Part shown: positions 1 to 12,434 of the stretch, piece by piece
Layout: each line of letters begins with the position of its first letter
Numbering within the stretch: position 1 is the first letter of the stretch
Assembly (NCBI GenBank): GCA_037043015.1
Contig: CM073328.1
Location: 16,341,495 to 16,405,494 of the forward strand
Direction: 5' to 3'
Source of the DNA: Bryum argenteum
Taxonomy: Eukaryota > Streptophyta > Bryopsida > Bryales > Bryaceae
Length of the DNA: 64,000 bases
The notes under the pieces: model-generated
Told to the model about the DNA's origin: nothing
Database searches by the model: none
Seen by the model: the letters and a program-made list of their open reading frames with translations, nothing else
Translations under genes and position numbers: made by a program

Positions 1-461
1 GAAAGTACTCCTTCTTAGGTGGTGAATCCCGAAGACGCCTTTGACGTTTGCTCTCGTACTGGCGTAGACCAACTCGTGGTGGCCGACCAAAAACCTTGCA
101 AGCCGCATTGAAGATGGCGCGTTGGTCGTGGTCGTAGAGGCTTGCTCCGTTGAGAAGGACATGCGTGATTGGCCATGCACGCAAAGAGTAGATCCAACTG
201 AAAGGAACCTCTGCTTCTAGTAATGACTCTGCTATCTGTACGCAGACAAAGTCGGATCCAAGAGGCCGACTACCAGTCTCTGGGACGACGCTAGAGTCAA
301 CGGATTGACAGACAGCTTTTGCAACTTCAACACCGGCGTCATTCAGAAGAGTGACTCGTTTCGACACCCATGATGAACGGCTAAAACCCTCGCACTGTGC
401 AACTCCTTCAGGTAGAACTGGTGGACGGAAATCGACACCGTTGACAACGAAAGTCTCCATC
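1..461 (-). CDS. N-terminus of transposase-like protein, element B (runs off window)
   Basis: Reading leftward from an ATG at 461-459 the frame stays open to the window edge, giving about 153 residues that begin METFVVNGVDF. The protein is homologous to the N-terminal block of the element A gene at 7449-7913: both share a WIYSLRAWPI / WIYSFKSWPI motif followed by a VLLNG / VLLDG motif and an HDQR / HTQR motif. The start is supported by a 3' splice site (TTGTAG) directly upstream, which would end a leader intron carrying the B palindrome array, and by the equal placing of the start in element A. The rest of the gene, including the expected catalytic part, lies outside the window. I infer a transposase-like role only from homology to the longer A gene; the N-terminal domain itself has no known function that I recognise. 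Confidence 0.6.
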
Positions 462-558
462 CTACAAAAAAGAAGAAGATTAAAAACATAACTTAGTGCT
501 TGTTTAATAGCATACAAGATGATCGAATATGAAAACCGAGCCAAAAATTCCGCCACAA

Positions 559-1493
559 TTATCCCTGGCCCGTGGATACCAGACTATGGTTGGATATTAT
601 CCACGCACCGGGTACAATAACGAACTCTACGTGTTAATGTAAATTATCTGTGACCCGGGGATAATGCTTTTTCTTGGGCCGATGCAAGGTTATCTCCGGC
701 CCGGGGATAACTGTGTAACCGCCCACAAAAAACAGTAATCCCCGGGCCGGGGATAACCTTGCATCGGCCCACAAATTATATTTTCCCCGGGTCGGTGATA
801 ACTGTTTTTGTGGGCGGATACATAGTTATCCCCGGGCCGGGGATAACCTTGCGTCCTCCCACAAAAAATATTATCTCCGGGCCGGGGATAATATTTTTTT
901 GGTGGTAACAAAGTTATCCCCAGACAGGGGGTAACCTTGCATCCTCCCAAAAAAATATTATCCCGGCCCGGGGATAATATTTTTGTGGGCGGATACATAG
1001 TTATTCTCGGGCCTGGGATAACCTCGCAACAACCCACCAAAAAAAATATCCCCGGCCCGGGGATAATATTTTTGGCGGTAACAAAGTTATCCCCGGACAG
1101 GGGATAACCTTGCATGTTACCGCCAAAAATATTATCCCTGGGCCGGGGATAATTTTTTTGGTGGATTGTTGCGAGGTTATCCCCGGCCCGGGGATAATGT
1201 TATTATCGTGGGCAGCAGAAATATTATCCCCGGGCCGGGGATAACTGTTTTTGTGGGCGGTTACATAGTTATCCCCGGCCCGGGGATAACCATGCAACTG
1301 CCCACCAAAAATATTATCCCGGCCCGGGATAATATTTCTCGCCGCCCAATAATAATAATATTATCCCCGGGCCGGGGATAATGGTTTTCTTGGGTTGATG
1401 CTAGGATATCCCCGGGGCGTGGATAACCATAATAGCATAGATTCCAGGAATAATCCCTACAGACAGTAGAAGTTATCCCCGGCCCGGGGATAA
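559..1493. repeat. Element B left palindrome array (about 21 copies)
   Basis: About 21 copies of a 21-bp palindrome: arm TTATCCCCGG, one free base (mostly G or C), then the arm's reverse complement. Starts by my reading: 559, 597, 644, 690, 736, 781, 826, 871, 914, 958, 1001, 1046, 1087, 1132, 1177, 1224, 1269, 1314, 1361, 1406, 1473. From 690 to 1406 the steps are 41-47 bp, mostly 45. Spacers of about 24 bp belong to one family (containing CTTGCAT, GCCCACAAAAA or TAACAAAG) and often appear in alternating orientation. The array sits in the inferred leader intron (about 463-1566) of the leftward gene. Confidence 0.95.
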
Positions 1494-1566
1494 CTTGCAT
1501 TCTATTAATAGTAAGTGCTGAACACTGTCATTCATGCCTTGAACTCAATTTGCGAACATCGCTCAC

Positions 1567-2070
1567 CTGCGAATTGCAGAATTCGAAAGGAAAAGAAGGG
1601 CTCGCAACTAAAAAAACCAAGCACAAAAATTAGTACCGAATATAGAAGTCGAGAAATACATGACGAGCAATAGTCTTAACTTGAATCATTATCAAACTAA
1701 TGCAACAATACTGAAACCTCTAAATGCGAAACTACATCAGACGCACTGAGCACCAACTGAAACTTCTTCGACACACACGCAACCTTGAACCTACACACCG
1801 GAACGCAATATGAAATGGAGCGCACCTTGAGAACAAGAACGAGGGAGAGAGGAAAATGAAAGGACACTTGAGAGACAGAGTATGCAACCCGAGCCCGACC
1901 TCAACGGTTACATCGTGAGAGTATCTTTACGCCCGAAATCGTGCAAAAAGCCGACAAATTTTGTCGCAATATGGATCTTGTCTTGATTAGGATTCTAAAA
2001 ACGATTCCATTTTTTAAAACAGAATTTTGAAAGTATTAGGCGGCAAAGGAATTTCGGCGGGAAACTGATT
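1567..2070 (-). promoter_or_regulatory. Leader exon and promoter region of element B leftward gene
   Basis: On the minus strand a good splice donor (GCAG|GTGAGC) sits at 1566, so DNA just above it is the likely 5' untranslated exon. Further upstream, 2056-2064 reads GGCGGGAAA, whose complement contains TTTCCCGC, a match to the E2F consensus TTTSSCGC. The region is more GC-rich than the AT-rich DNA that follows. No TATA box was placed with confidence. Transcription start is inferred, not seen. Confidence 0.4.
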
Positions 2071-2214
2071 TTGAAGGGAAACCCATTTCTAATTATCAAT
2101 ATTTATTTTTTACAAACAATATTGTCTTATATTTTTCTCTATAAAATTGAACAATCTTTACATAACTATGAGAATTGGAAAAAAAAATACAAATTTGTAT
2201 TAATGAATTCATCG

Positions 2215-3650
2215 AATAAACTATAATAACTACAAAATTAGAGTAACATATATTATATTTAGTATATTATATTATAATATAATATATTATAGTATAGTAT
2301 ATTATATTATATAATATTATATTATATTATATTATATTATATTATATTATACTATATTATATTATATTATATTATATTATATTATATTATATTATATTAT
2401 ATTATATTATATTATATTATATTATATTATATTATATTATATTATATTATATTATATTATATTATATTATATTATTTTATTTTATGTTATTTTATTTTAT
2501 GTTATATAATTTTACATTTTCAAAACAATATATATATGTTATTATCTTATAGTATATTTCTATATGATATTCTTTTATTATTCTATATTCTATTATATTG
2601 TACTATGTTTGATTATACTAGATTATACTACATTATAATATATTATAATATATTATAATATATCATACTAATTATTGGATAGAATATATTACTAGATAAT
2701 ACTATGTGATACTATATTAAACTATATTATTTTGTATACCATTGTGTTAAGTTATGTTATATTAGATTATATTGTACTATATGATTAAAATTTATGTGAA
2801 ATAAATATTTATTATTTTGTATTCTATTATACTATATTATACTATATTGTACTATGTTATATTATAAAATACGATCTTGTACTTTATTAAACTATATCAT
2901 ACTATTATTTACTATAATTTCCTATAATTTCCAATAATTCCTATATTATACTTTGTATTATATTGTACTATATTGTATTATAAAGTTTTTCTTATATTTT
3001 ATAAAATAATGAAATTATTACTTTATATTATATCATATTCTAGTTTGATATATTTTCCTATATGAAAATGAATTACATTATTATATGTTATGTTATATTA
3101 TATGATATATATTATTATGTTTTAGAACATATTTATATTATTGTTTTATATTCTATTATAATAAAATATACTATGTTCTACTATATTTTAGTACATTATA
3201 CTACGTTATACAATATTATGCAATATTAAATTGTATACCATTATGTTAAGGTATGGTATGTTAGATTATAATTATTACATTATATGTTTATAATTATTGT
3301 ACTATATGATTATAATTTGTCAATTCATATTGCACGATTTTTAAAGTTATTTCTTTTTTAATATGCAATCATTTCTAACTTGATAATTAGTGGGATCCCC
3401 TTTAACTCTGGAATATAAAAATAAGGAAGAAGTTTGTTATATTATAGTATATTATACTATAGTTTACTATCTTATATTAAAGGATATTAAGTAAGATTTA
3501 ATATATACTATTAAATTCTATTGTACTATATTGTATAATATTATACTCTATAGTATTATATCTTAATATGTTCATTTTTGTTATATTATATTATAATTCT
3601 TTATATGTACCTAAACTTTTTTTTCATAATAGCAATGACAACTAGCTTGA
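2215..3650. repeat. AT-rich stretch with ATTAT microsatellite
   Basis: Very AT-rich sequence built on TATTA/ATTAT-like pentamers; a nearly pure ATTAT run covers roughly 2295-2475, with looser versions to about 3600. No gene is visible. It lies in the central spacer side of element B or at its junction with other DNA. Confidence 0.9.
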
Positions 3651-3755
3651 GAGAATTAAAATTACACCTTTGAAGGCTTGGATTGAATGACTCACACATT
3701 AGAAATGCTATTTAGATTTAGTTCAAAAAAATCTTATTATGATATCAAAGAAGTA

Positions 3756-4105
3756 GAAAGGTCATGACGCTTCCAACGACTCCGACGGTGACGATTAGAA
3801 CAACTCGGACTATCGTGCGGGTTATCAGGCGGCGTGCGAGCTGGTCATGCAATATTCGCAGGCATCGCCCACTGCACCATCAACTGAGGCATCATCAGCA
3901 GCACCATCAGCGGAGGCAATGGAGACATCTCCTCCTAGTTTCACTTCAATGAGTGAGGAGCAGCACGCGCAAAGGCCTGATACTGAGACCCGAGGCCTAG
4001 ATAAACAACCTATGCTAGTGATCCCGTCGAGGTTCGTCACGACGATGATAGTGCCTGTTCAATCATTTGCGGGTGTGGTGGTCGTATCATCAGGCAACTA
4101 AAGCT
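3756..4105 (+). pseudogene. Fossil fragment of the element B coding tail
   Basis: This 350-bp stretch aligns along its whole length with 30262-30620 inside the element B tail: shared stretches include CCAACGACTCCGA, GCAATGGAGACATCTCCTC, GGCCTGATACTGAGACCC-like and GTGATCCCGTCGAGG. The copy is diverged, does not keep one open frame, and has no flanking palindromes. It is a decayed fragment of a B-type element embedded in AT-rich DNA. Confidence 0.8.
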
Positions 4106-5030
4106 CCATTGACTTATACATATATAACATATAATAGTTGAATACAAAAATAACCGTTAGTATAGAGTCCTTGAATAATGTAAGAGTACATTTTATGGTA
4201 CAGAAATAGTGTTATTTTATTTTTAATTTTATTAAGTACATGAACTCTATGGTTGTATTGCAGAAGAATATCAAACACAATAAATAAATGTTACTTTCCT
4301 TTCAAAGGTCTATGATACCTTCAAATTTATTTTAATACTTGGTGCCATCATCGTATTGTAAATCTTTGGGGAATTTTCTTATTTTTTGATTCCTTATGAT
4401 TTATACTCTACTAAAAGAGCAAATGGAGATTAGTAATAATGTGTATTTGTTATACATTAATTGGATGAAATATCAATTATTTGGTAATAAATTATTCCAT
4501 ACCTTATTTACAATATGTTTATTGCATCAATGTTTACCTACCATAGATCAAATAGACCAAAGTTTCAGTTACATAATTACATTGCAATAGTATAACATGT
4601 TCTAACTGTACATTCAACCTCGTATTCGTTATAATGGGAGAAGAACAATCTCCCAAATTAATACATGGAGTTCAATGGAGCTAAAATTCACTCAGTTATT
4701 CGCCACACCGTAAGCATATGTATTATGAAAATAAAATTTCCATTAAATTGGGAGGTCCACTTAGATCAAAACATTATGTAGAAAGCATGACATGAGATGA
4801 AGAAAATAAAACAGAGTGATTAAGACCCTTGTGTTAGCAATATGATAATCACTTGTCGTAGATTGGATCAACATTGTAATATGAAGAATTGGATTGCATC
4901 AACCCATAATTTGAATATATAATAGGAAATGAACAAAATACATTATAATATGTAATTCACTTACGACTACATATTAGAATACAAACTAAAGGGTCTAAGA
5001 GTCGGATATCGGATGCGTAGAGCATCATTG
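4106..5030. other. No gene recognised (AT-rich)
   Basis: Only short chance open frames. No palindromes of either type, no clear repeat. The left boundary of element A should lie near its right end, but I could not define a terminal inverted repeat or target duplication. Confidence 0.6.
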
Positions 5031-5038
5031 ATGGAATA

Positions 5039-7913
5039 CTACTCTTCTGAAGATGTGGCAAGTTCTCCCAAAGAGGCCTTTATGATATTGATTTGAATTT
5101 CAGGTATTGAAATAGTCATATCTTGCCCCATTCCGTCGTCCTCCCTAGGTTGCCTTGTTCTAGATTTCCATGCTGTGAAAATGGCATCCGTACTTTGAGA
5201 TGAAACGTCGACGCCTCTCTCCACCGTCCAACGTAGCTTTTTGTTTACATCCCAACCTGTATAATACTTTTGAACATCCCTATCCCGTGATATGGGACGA
5301 AAGAACTGGATTTCTACGGTATTAGGTAAGTCTGGGTTTGAATTTGGATCAGACATAGCACGCCCTATCCAAAATGGACGGCCATCTGTGCCACATGGAC
5401 GTAGTGCAACAAAATATCCCTTGTAAAGGTCTCGTCCAACTCGGAATGACGGAGCTGGTCGATTACGTCTTTGACCTACAAAGTGGTCGTCCTCGCCGTA
5501 CTCTTCACGAAGTGTCCCCTCCAATGTAAACTCATCTTCTACAGCATGCGCGAGACGAGTTGATGGCCAAAACCCATGTTCCAACTCCGGAGCTTCTTCA
5601 AGAGTTGACGGGATACCAGTCACGTGATATTAGTGTATCCATAGGTATACAAAGAGCATCCTTTACGTTGCTCAATAGTATGAGAGAGGCTCATACGATC
5701 GCCTTGATTCGATTGACTCACGTGATAATCGCTCCCAATGGTCAACAAATCCTCAAACTCCTTTCACAATCTCCGCAAATGACGATCCGCATTGGCCGCA
5801 CAAACTTGTGGTACCCCCTAGGCCATAGCGATCTACCCTCCGAATCCTCCTTCCATAACTTAATGCCCCCTCATCACCTCTAGGAAGCCATTCATCGTCA
5901 TGGCAAAAAAATTTTGTACTTCATAACCGGGCACCCACGTGCATCGAGGAAGAACTTGAACCGATGCGCTTTTGTATGTCCAACCAATGCTTCATCACCC
6001 TCCAAAGAACCACTCTTGAATGAAAGATTTGAAGTTAGGAACCTCTTGAACGAGGTGAGGAATGACGAGAAGTGACTCTAGCTTCATGAAAGATTTCATG
6101 AGAAGAGGGATAGTAGGATAATCCTCCTTATGCAAAGCCATGCTCCAACGACCAAATAATGCATCTATGTCATCATGAGTGTGACCAACTAGCATAAAAT
6201 TAACATATACTTCTCGAAATACCCGTTTGGCTACGAAAGGGACCGGAAGTCAAGACAAACCTATTTTTGTTGTCACTAACAAATTGTCCATTTGTACATT
6301 TAATATAGGGGGCAATGGCCTAGGTGGAACCAAAATGTCCGAATCGGGCCAAGTGGATCCAAACACATCTCTCGAACCATGAAGAAGAGTCTGCGTAAAG
6401 AGGATGCGAAGATGCCTCTCAAAAAGTTGTCTGGAGGAGGATTTCGGCGGAGCCTCCGGATCGCGTAGCGACCTTCGCAAATGACCCCACAAAGTAATTT
6501 GCATCATGTGAGAAAATATCTAATCCAAAATGCGCATAGCGCCGATCTACATGTCCATGAGCTAAAATGCCTGTTACCGCTATAGGCAATTTCATGAGAC
6601 CATCTAAGTTCTTCACCTTGTGGGATAAGGCAGGGGAGGCTGTCTTCGAGTGGTCCATCTTGTCATGCATAATAGTAAGAACCTCATGAGGCATTGTCTT
6701 CGACCTAAAACGATTGAGGTAATACAAATCCCTATGAGCAAACGCCGAGTCCAAGTGCGCACTTAGTTTCCTCGACCATAAAAGTGCAGATTGACTTCCT
6801 GGTAAGGTGAGCTTCATCAAGGAGTCAAATTCATCACACTTTGAGCACCGTGCGAAATTGTCTCCTGCCCTCTTCGCGTAGTACTCAGGATAGCTAAGTC
6901 GGCGGATTTTGCTAATGCTTGAAGCTGACACTGGTGGAAGCCCGCATTCAGCAAGATGTTCGCATATAGGCGGAATCTGATTTTTCCACTTAAAACTTGC
7001 AGGAAGTATCTTCGTTACAACCTTCTCCCCTGAGGAGAGGCTATGAGACTTGTGAGGCATGTGGTCAGCATGCCTAGCAAGTAATGCGCCCAAGACAATG
7101 AGGCTACAACATATGACCCCGGGCTTTCGTTTTCCAAAGATTCCCATGATGTTGGGCTTGAACCCAAAGAAATTGCGTTCAAAGCGTTGCGATAAAAGAC
7201 GCTAGAACTAACACCCATAATTTGCATCCACGCTAACGGACATACGTCTATGCCTTCAAGTATCACCACATTCCGCCCATTAGCATTGGTATGAAATTGT
7301 CGATGAACATCTAATTTGATGTGATTTCTGAACCGCACCGTTGTGTTTTCATACATGCGAGACCTAAGAACCTTTATCTTGTCTCTAGGGTAGTGTTGGA
7401 CACGATTTCGGCTACAACAATTATTCGATGCGACTTCGTTGATTGATTTCACCGAGTCAACAAGTTTTTGCTCTCTGCGAGTCTTTGAGTAGGAACATTC
7501 CTTTTGGAATTGTCATACGTACGAGTGTGTCTACCATTGACCCGACCCTGTTCTTTAACCCATCGGTTGTACACATCCCGCTGGGTATGGTGCAACAGAC
7601 TTACACCGTCCAAAAGAACTCGATCAATGGGCCACGACTTGAAGGAGTAAATCCAGTCGTCAGGATCGTCCACAGGCACAAACAAAGTTGAAATTTGCAC
7701 AACAATAACCGATTTACCGAGGGGTCCAGAAGTATCAGTAAGGGCACTGGATCGTAAATTCCGAGGTAAACCTTCAGCAATTTTGAGACCATCGCTGTCA
7801 AGTAACGCCACAGTTCTTCCCGACCAGAGCCGAGGTGGAACAACCTCAAACTCTGGAATATCCGGATTCACTGGTGGAACAACGGACTCCTCCTCAGCGG
7901 ATGAGGTGTCCAT
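5039..7913 (-). pseudogene. Transposase-like protein gene of element A (DUF7869-like), broken
   Basis: A leftward coding span of about 2.9 kb, start ATG at 7913-7911 (MDTSSAEEES) just after a CTGCAG splice acceptor. In order it shows: the N-terminal block shared with the gene at 1-461; a region with CCSRN and VCPLAW motifs near 7220-7430; an HKSHSLSSGEKVV segment near 7000-7050; a CSKC pair near 6840; the block MPHEVLTIMHDKMDHSKT near 6650; LPPILNVQMDN near 6280; VGHTHDDIDALFGRWS near 6150-6190; and a C-terminal domain (5039-5623) with YFVALRP, RPFWIGRA and YTGWD. The GHTHxDID and QxDN motifs are what I recall from DUF7869 proteins, which occur in repeated, transposon-like genes of plants and invertebrates. 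It is read in several overlapping frames, so it carries roughly half a dozen interruptions and is probably inactive. Family name recalled, not searched. Confidence 0.65.
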
Positions 7914-9907
7914 GCTGCAGATACACAAGAACATAGAAACAAGTTATAGGAAAGGCTATTGATCACAGCAAAGTCCCTGACAATATTGATATAACGACTC
8001 CTTCTATAGTATAGCTCCAGTTGATCTAACCAACGCCTTTTAGAAGGCGAGCACATGTAGTTTGAAACGGATTTAATGAAAATGAATGTTACAAATTGGA
8101 GTGTCACAAACTTAACGTCGATTTTTGAAGAAGTGTATGTCATCACATCCACCATAGTTAATAGAGTCCAAGGTCTTAGCTGAAGACGAGGTAAACCTTA
8201 GATATTGACATGTAATGCTAAATAGTTCCAATCGAGCTAAACGCCTCGAAGAATTGATTGATAAAAAGAATAGTTGGACTCCAAGTAAACATCCTTGCGA
8301 AAATGAGTTCGACAGTTCAGCTAGAATGGAGCAAACACTTTCAGTATCGATTATGCTGCAATTTAGCTCGAATCGAGCTAAACCGACGTAGTATCGGATG
8401 CCTTACACTTTACCTCGACTCGAGCTAAACTTATCAACTACAATATATCTTAGCTTTAGCTCGAGTCGAGTGGGCAAACCACCTTATATAAATCAAGTCC
8501 AAATTTAATTCTTGGAATAGATAATTTGGATTATTCACCTCGACTCGAGCTTAAGTGTTCGACTTTCAGAGGTCGTATACTTCAGCTCGAATCGAGCTAA
8601 ATTGCTCGAGTTTGCTAAGTCTCAGCTTTCAAGAGTCTGTAATGAAATCAGTCAGTTTAGCTCGAATCGAGCTAAACTTCAGAGTCTAAGGATTTCACTA
8701 ATTACATCAGTTCTCTTTTCTATATCGGTAAATTCTGACTTTCTTAGAGTCACAGTTTAGCTTGACTTAAGCAAAACTGAGTTACATACTGGGAGACATT
8801 GAATCTTTAGATTAGCTCGACTCGAGCTAAACTTACCAGATTTCAAAGGCTTGTAATGAAATCGTGAAGTTTAGCTCGAATCGAGCTAAACTTCGTACTT
8901 GGAGAACTAGAATATATACATCAACTCACTCTTCCTTTTTGTAAATTCAGACACACTTAGGGTCACAGTTTAGCTCGAATCGAGCTAAACTTAGTTACAT
9001 ATTGGGCGAGGTTGATACCTCAGTTTATCTCGACACGAGCTAAACTTACTAGATACCAAATGATTGTAATGAAACAGTTGAGTTTAGCTCGACTCGAGCT
9101 AAACTTTATAGTATGAGGATTAGAATGTTTTCATTAGCTCACTCTTCTATTTAGGTAAATTCAGACATACTTAGGGTCACAGTTTAGCTCGAGTCGAGCT
9201 AAACTGAGTTACATATTGGGCGAGTGGGGTGCCTTAGTTTAGCTCGACTCGAGCTAAACTGAATGGGCTTCAATTTTCTCAAAAGTAAACGTCTAATTGA
9301 CCTCGAGTCGAGCTAAACTGACGCACAGTTTGCGCCAGCTAGTATATGTAGTTTAGCTCGACTCGAGCTAAACTGGTTAGCTTTCAACAAACTCTATTGA
9401 ACTTGGAGTTTAGCTCGAATCGAGCTAAACTTTTATGTCTACAATTAGTCATAGCTTAGCTCGAGTCGAGCTAAATCTCTCAACTTTTCAAAGTCCTGAA
9501 GTTTAGCTCGAGTCGAGCTAAATTACTCGACTATACAAGCCCCGCAATTTAGCTCAATTCGAGCTAAACTGCGTCACTGTGGTACTCCTGGTATTTAGCT
9601 CGACTCTAGCTAAATGTCTGCACTCTTTCTCTCCCGATAATCACGGCGCATATTTCGGAGTACCGCTTCTCCTAATTCTCTGAAAGCAATAGGTTTGCAC
9701 TCGAGACGGATGCATTGAAAATGAAGGCTTGCCTGCACTTACATTGAAAACACACAATCTTAAGCATCACAGCAAAGGCGTCGACGACGCATGTGGAACG
9801 CTTCTCTGGGTTTAGGGTTTATGACGCCGAAGTTGAATTGTAAAATGCAAGAAGCACGTACGATACCAGAGACACAATTCAATAAACTGCCATATGCGTG
9901 GAGTCTT
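7914..9907 (-). other. Leader intron of element A leftward gene
   Basis: On the minus strand a donor CAAG|GTAAGA lies at about 9907 and an acceptor CTGCAG at about 7916-7921, one base before the start codon. The intron inferred between them holds the whole A left palindrome array. The same placement (array in the intron just before the first coding exon) is seen for the other three genes of the two elements. Intron use is inferred from splice-site sequence only. Confidence 0.45.
8231..9614. repeat. Element A left palindrome array (about 21 copies)
   Basis: About 21 copies of a 21-bp palindrome with arm TTTAGCTCGA, one free base, and the reverse-complement arm; often extended by GT/AC to 23-25 bp. 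Starts: 8362, 8409, 8455, 8535 (weak), 8581, 8656, 8756 (weak), 8811, 8870, 8969, 9024, 9083, 9183, 9238, 9297, 9352, 9409, 9455, 9502, 9548, 9594, plus a half site at 8232. All four bases occur at the centre. From 8656 to about 9300 the steps repeat as 100, 55, 59 bp, i.e. three copies of a 213-bp unit with three palindromes each. Confidence 0.95.
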
Positions 9908-10250
9908 ACCTTGACGCTTGTGTGGAGTACATCTTGATCCCTACGTGCAGCGTGCTGGAATCTAAAACGCCGACGGAGCCCGAAAGCGCGAAGGAGGAGC
10001 ATCACCTTCAGAAAATGAGGAAAAAGGAATCAACATGGCCACGTTCTCGAGAGGTCATTCATTTCGTCCCGGCCTTTCCCGCTCCCACCTTATCTCGAGA
10101 TGAGGCGGGAAATACAAATGCGATTTGTCGGGAAAATCGGTGGTGAGATTCCGCGGGGAAAATTTCTTCTCCCTATATTTCTACATAGAAGTAGCATCCG
10201 CGAATTCAAGCGGGAATCCACCCGCCATTCCCGCCTACTTCGACGACTGC
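9908..10250 (-). promoter_or_regulatory. Leader exon and promoter of element A leftward gene, E2F-like cluster
   Basis: Upstream (right) of the leader donor at 9907. It holds TTTCCCGC at 10075-10082 and GGCGGGAAA at 10104-10112 (reverse of TTTCCCGCC), both matching the E2F consensus TTTSSCGC, and further GCGGGAAT / ATTCCCGCC near-matches at about 10209 and 10227. Open frames across here are short and not conserved with B, so I treat it as leader and promoter. Confidence 0.45.
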
Positions 10251-11121
10251 AGTACATTCCTCACTACAAGATCAATCGTAATATTACACTCATTGGCCGA
10301 AATAGGCTTCCAATGAAAGCATGCATTTCAAAGTTATCATGCCATTATTGACCATGCGATTAAAAGTTAGGCATACTCAAATACTCTAAGTTTGAAAGTT
10401 ATAATCTTCTAAGTTAGTAATACTCATTTTCACCGTAGTTAGGAAATAAATTTATAATGTTCTATTAAATGAATAGAGAAACGAGTAATTTAATTGTTTT
10501 TATGGACATTGAGGATTATGTGTATTGCTTAATGTGATTGGATTCTTTATTAGTCTCACTACATGGGGTTCTATTGCATGTAGCTATAGTATGTTTCACA
10601 TGTCAACTTCAATGGATATATTGTATATAATGGATTGTAATTATTCATCTTTAGTCTTCACTTGGGTGTTTTTTAAGCGTTTTGTGGCATTTCAAAGTCC
10701 ATTTAATATGAGTATTAATCATAGTGTGTCATGTTTCGTAAAAAATTTGGTTTTATATATGATTCATTGTCAATATGAAAGAGTTTCCTCAAAAACATAG
10801 AAATATTGAATTCTCAAAAATAACAAACTGAAACAATTTGACTACCAATCTCAATGCAATATTAACTTAAGTGCATAAAAAATTGTATCAAAATGTAAAA
10901 CTCCAAATAAATATGCTACTTCATAAAAGGCCTTCAACTTGCTTTGCAACAAATAATATAAATCATATATTATTACATCAAAATCAAGGTATGAATGTAT
11001 GGAATATAATGTATTCAACAAGTAATATTCTCAAAACCGTAAACTGAAATTTTAGCAAAATTGTTAGCTTAAGGTATAACAACATAGAAAAATAACTAAA
11101 TTGCACCATTCTGCACACAAC

Positions 11122-11200
11122 ATAAACCCTAAACCCTAAACCCTAAACCCTGAATCCTAAACCCTAAACCCTAAACCCTAAACCCTAAAACCTAACCCCT
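11122..11200 (+). repeat. Interstitial telomere-like repeat (CCCTAAA)n
   Basis: About eight perfect or near-perfect copies of AAACCCT, the plant telomere repeat, decaying on the right into CCTAACCCC and ATCCTAAACTCC. It lies mid-way in the element A central spacer, not at a sequence end. Confidence 0.95.
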
Positions 11201-12434
11201 ATATCCTAAACTCCAAAACTCTAAATCCGAAACACTATACTCTGAATCCTCAATACTTAACTTGGATTGCTATTGTAAGCATCACATACAACATCTACAG
11301 CATTACGAAAACTTTAATTTGTACGTTTGCTATCACTCATAATTTTAGGCTTTTGTTCATCTAATCATCTTGCGAGAGCAAGTCTATATTCTTAATTATT
11401 TATGCTAGATTTTATGCTCCAAGTTAAGTAACTTTGATAGAAATTCTTAAATTATCTATCAATTTGTGTGCAAATAGTTAGAATACCTTGCTATGTTACA
11501 TCAAAGCATAAATCAAAATATTTGGTCAATTATAGGTGACCTTATGTCAATGATTTCTAATAAAGAAATTGAAACGAAATAATCATCTTAAGTGAAATAG
11601 ATCGTTACATTTATAACGGACATTAATGTACTATGATCACCCTTTAATGTGAAATGTGCTCATTATCCCAAGTTAATATTTTAAGTACTTTATCCTCATC
11701 TAAGCTATTTAGTTTAAATTATATACGAACGGAAATAGTTATTAGTAATAAATAATAATATCATTATAATTGTAGTTAACTATAACCATGCTATAAGATG
11801 ATAACGTTCAAAATTATAATTAAATTTTGCACTATATTCATAATGATGTTAAATAACGTACTATAAATTACTATACATAATGTATTCCTATAATAATGTA
11901 TTAAATAGGCATAATTACCAATATAGGAAATATTATATATTTGTAATAAATCCTATACTTGTACATGTAATTTCTATGTAAAGGTATGTTTGGAATACAT
12001 GGCATTATTTGGAAATGTGTAGTGATTACTTATGGACAAAAGTTAGAAACCAATAGAACCTATTATACTTGAATGCAATACTTTTGTACCTTGTGATTTC
12101 CAAACTTTGGAAAATAAACCATGTACGAAGATTTGAATTCAAGAGTGATACTTATGTACATTAAAATGATTGAACAAATCTTGGAAATTAAACACTTGAA
12201 TCTTTATTAAAGGATACTACGTATGTATAGCATATACTAATTAAAAAGTAATAATGATTTCACATATTAAATATTGTGCTAGGGAAAACTAGGCACATGT
12301 CAAGGAATAACGAAATTTAAAATTTAAACCATTACCAATTTTTAAAAATTCAAATCTCAACGTATTTCTTATAGCATTATTTAAAAAATATCCATAAAAA
12401 ACTTGTTGTGCCTTTAGCCGACAGTCTACAGTAG

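Noticed and set aside
559-1493. CRISPR-like array (21-bp repeats, 24-bp spacers, regular period)
   Set aside because: The repeats are full palindromes with a free centre, spacers are related to each other and flip orientation, the genome is a plant, and no cas gene is present.
690-1500. Open frames through the B left array (Pro-Gly rich peptides)
   Set aside because: Period 45 and site length 21 are multiples of three, so several frames stay open on both strands. The array lies in an inferred intron.
11122-11200. True chromosome end
   Set aside because: The telomere-like run is short, decays on one side and has unique DNA on both sides.
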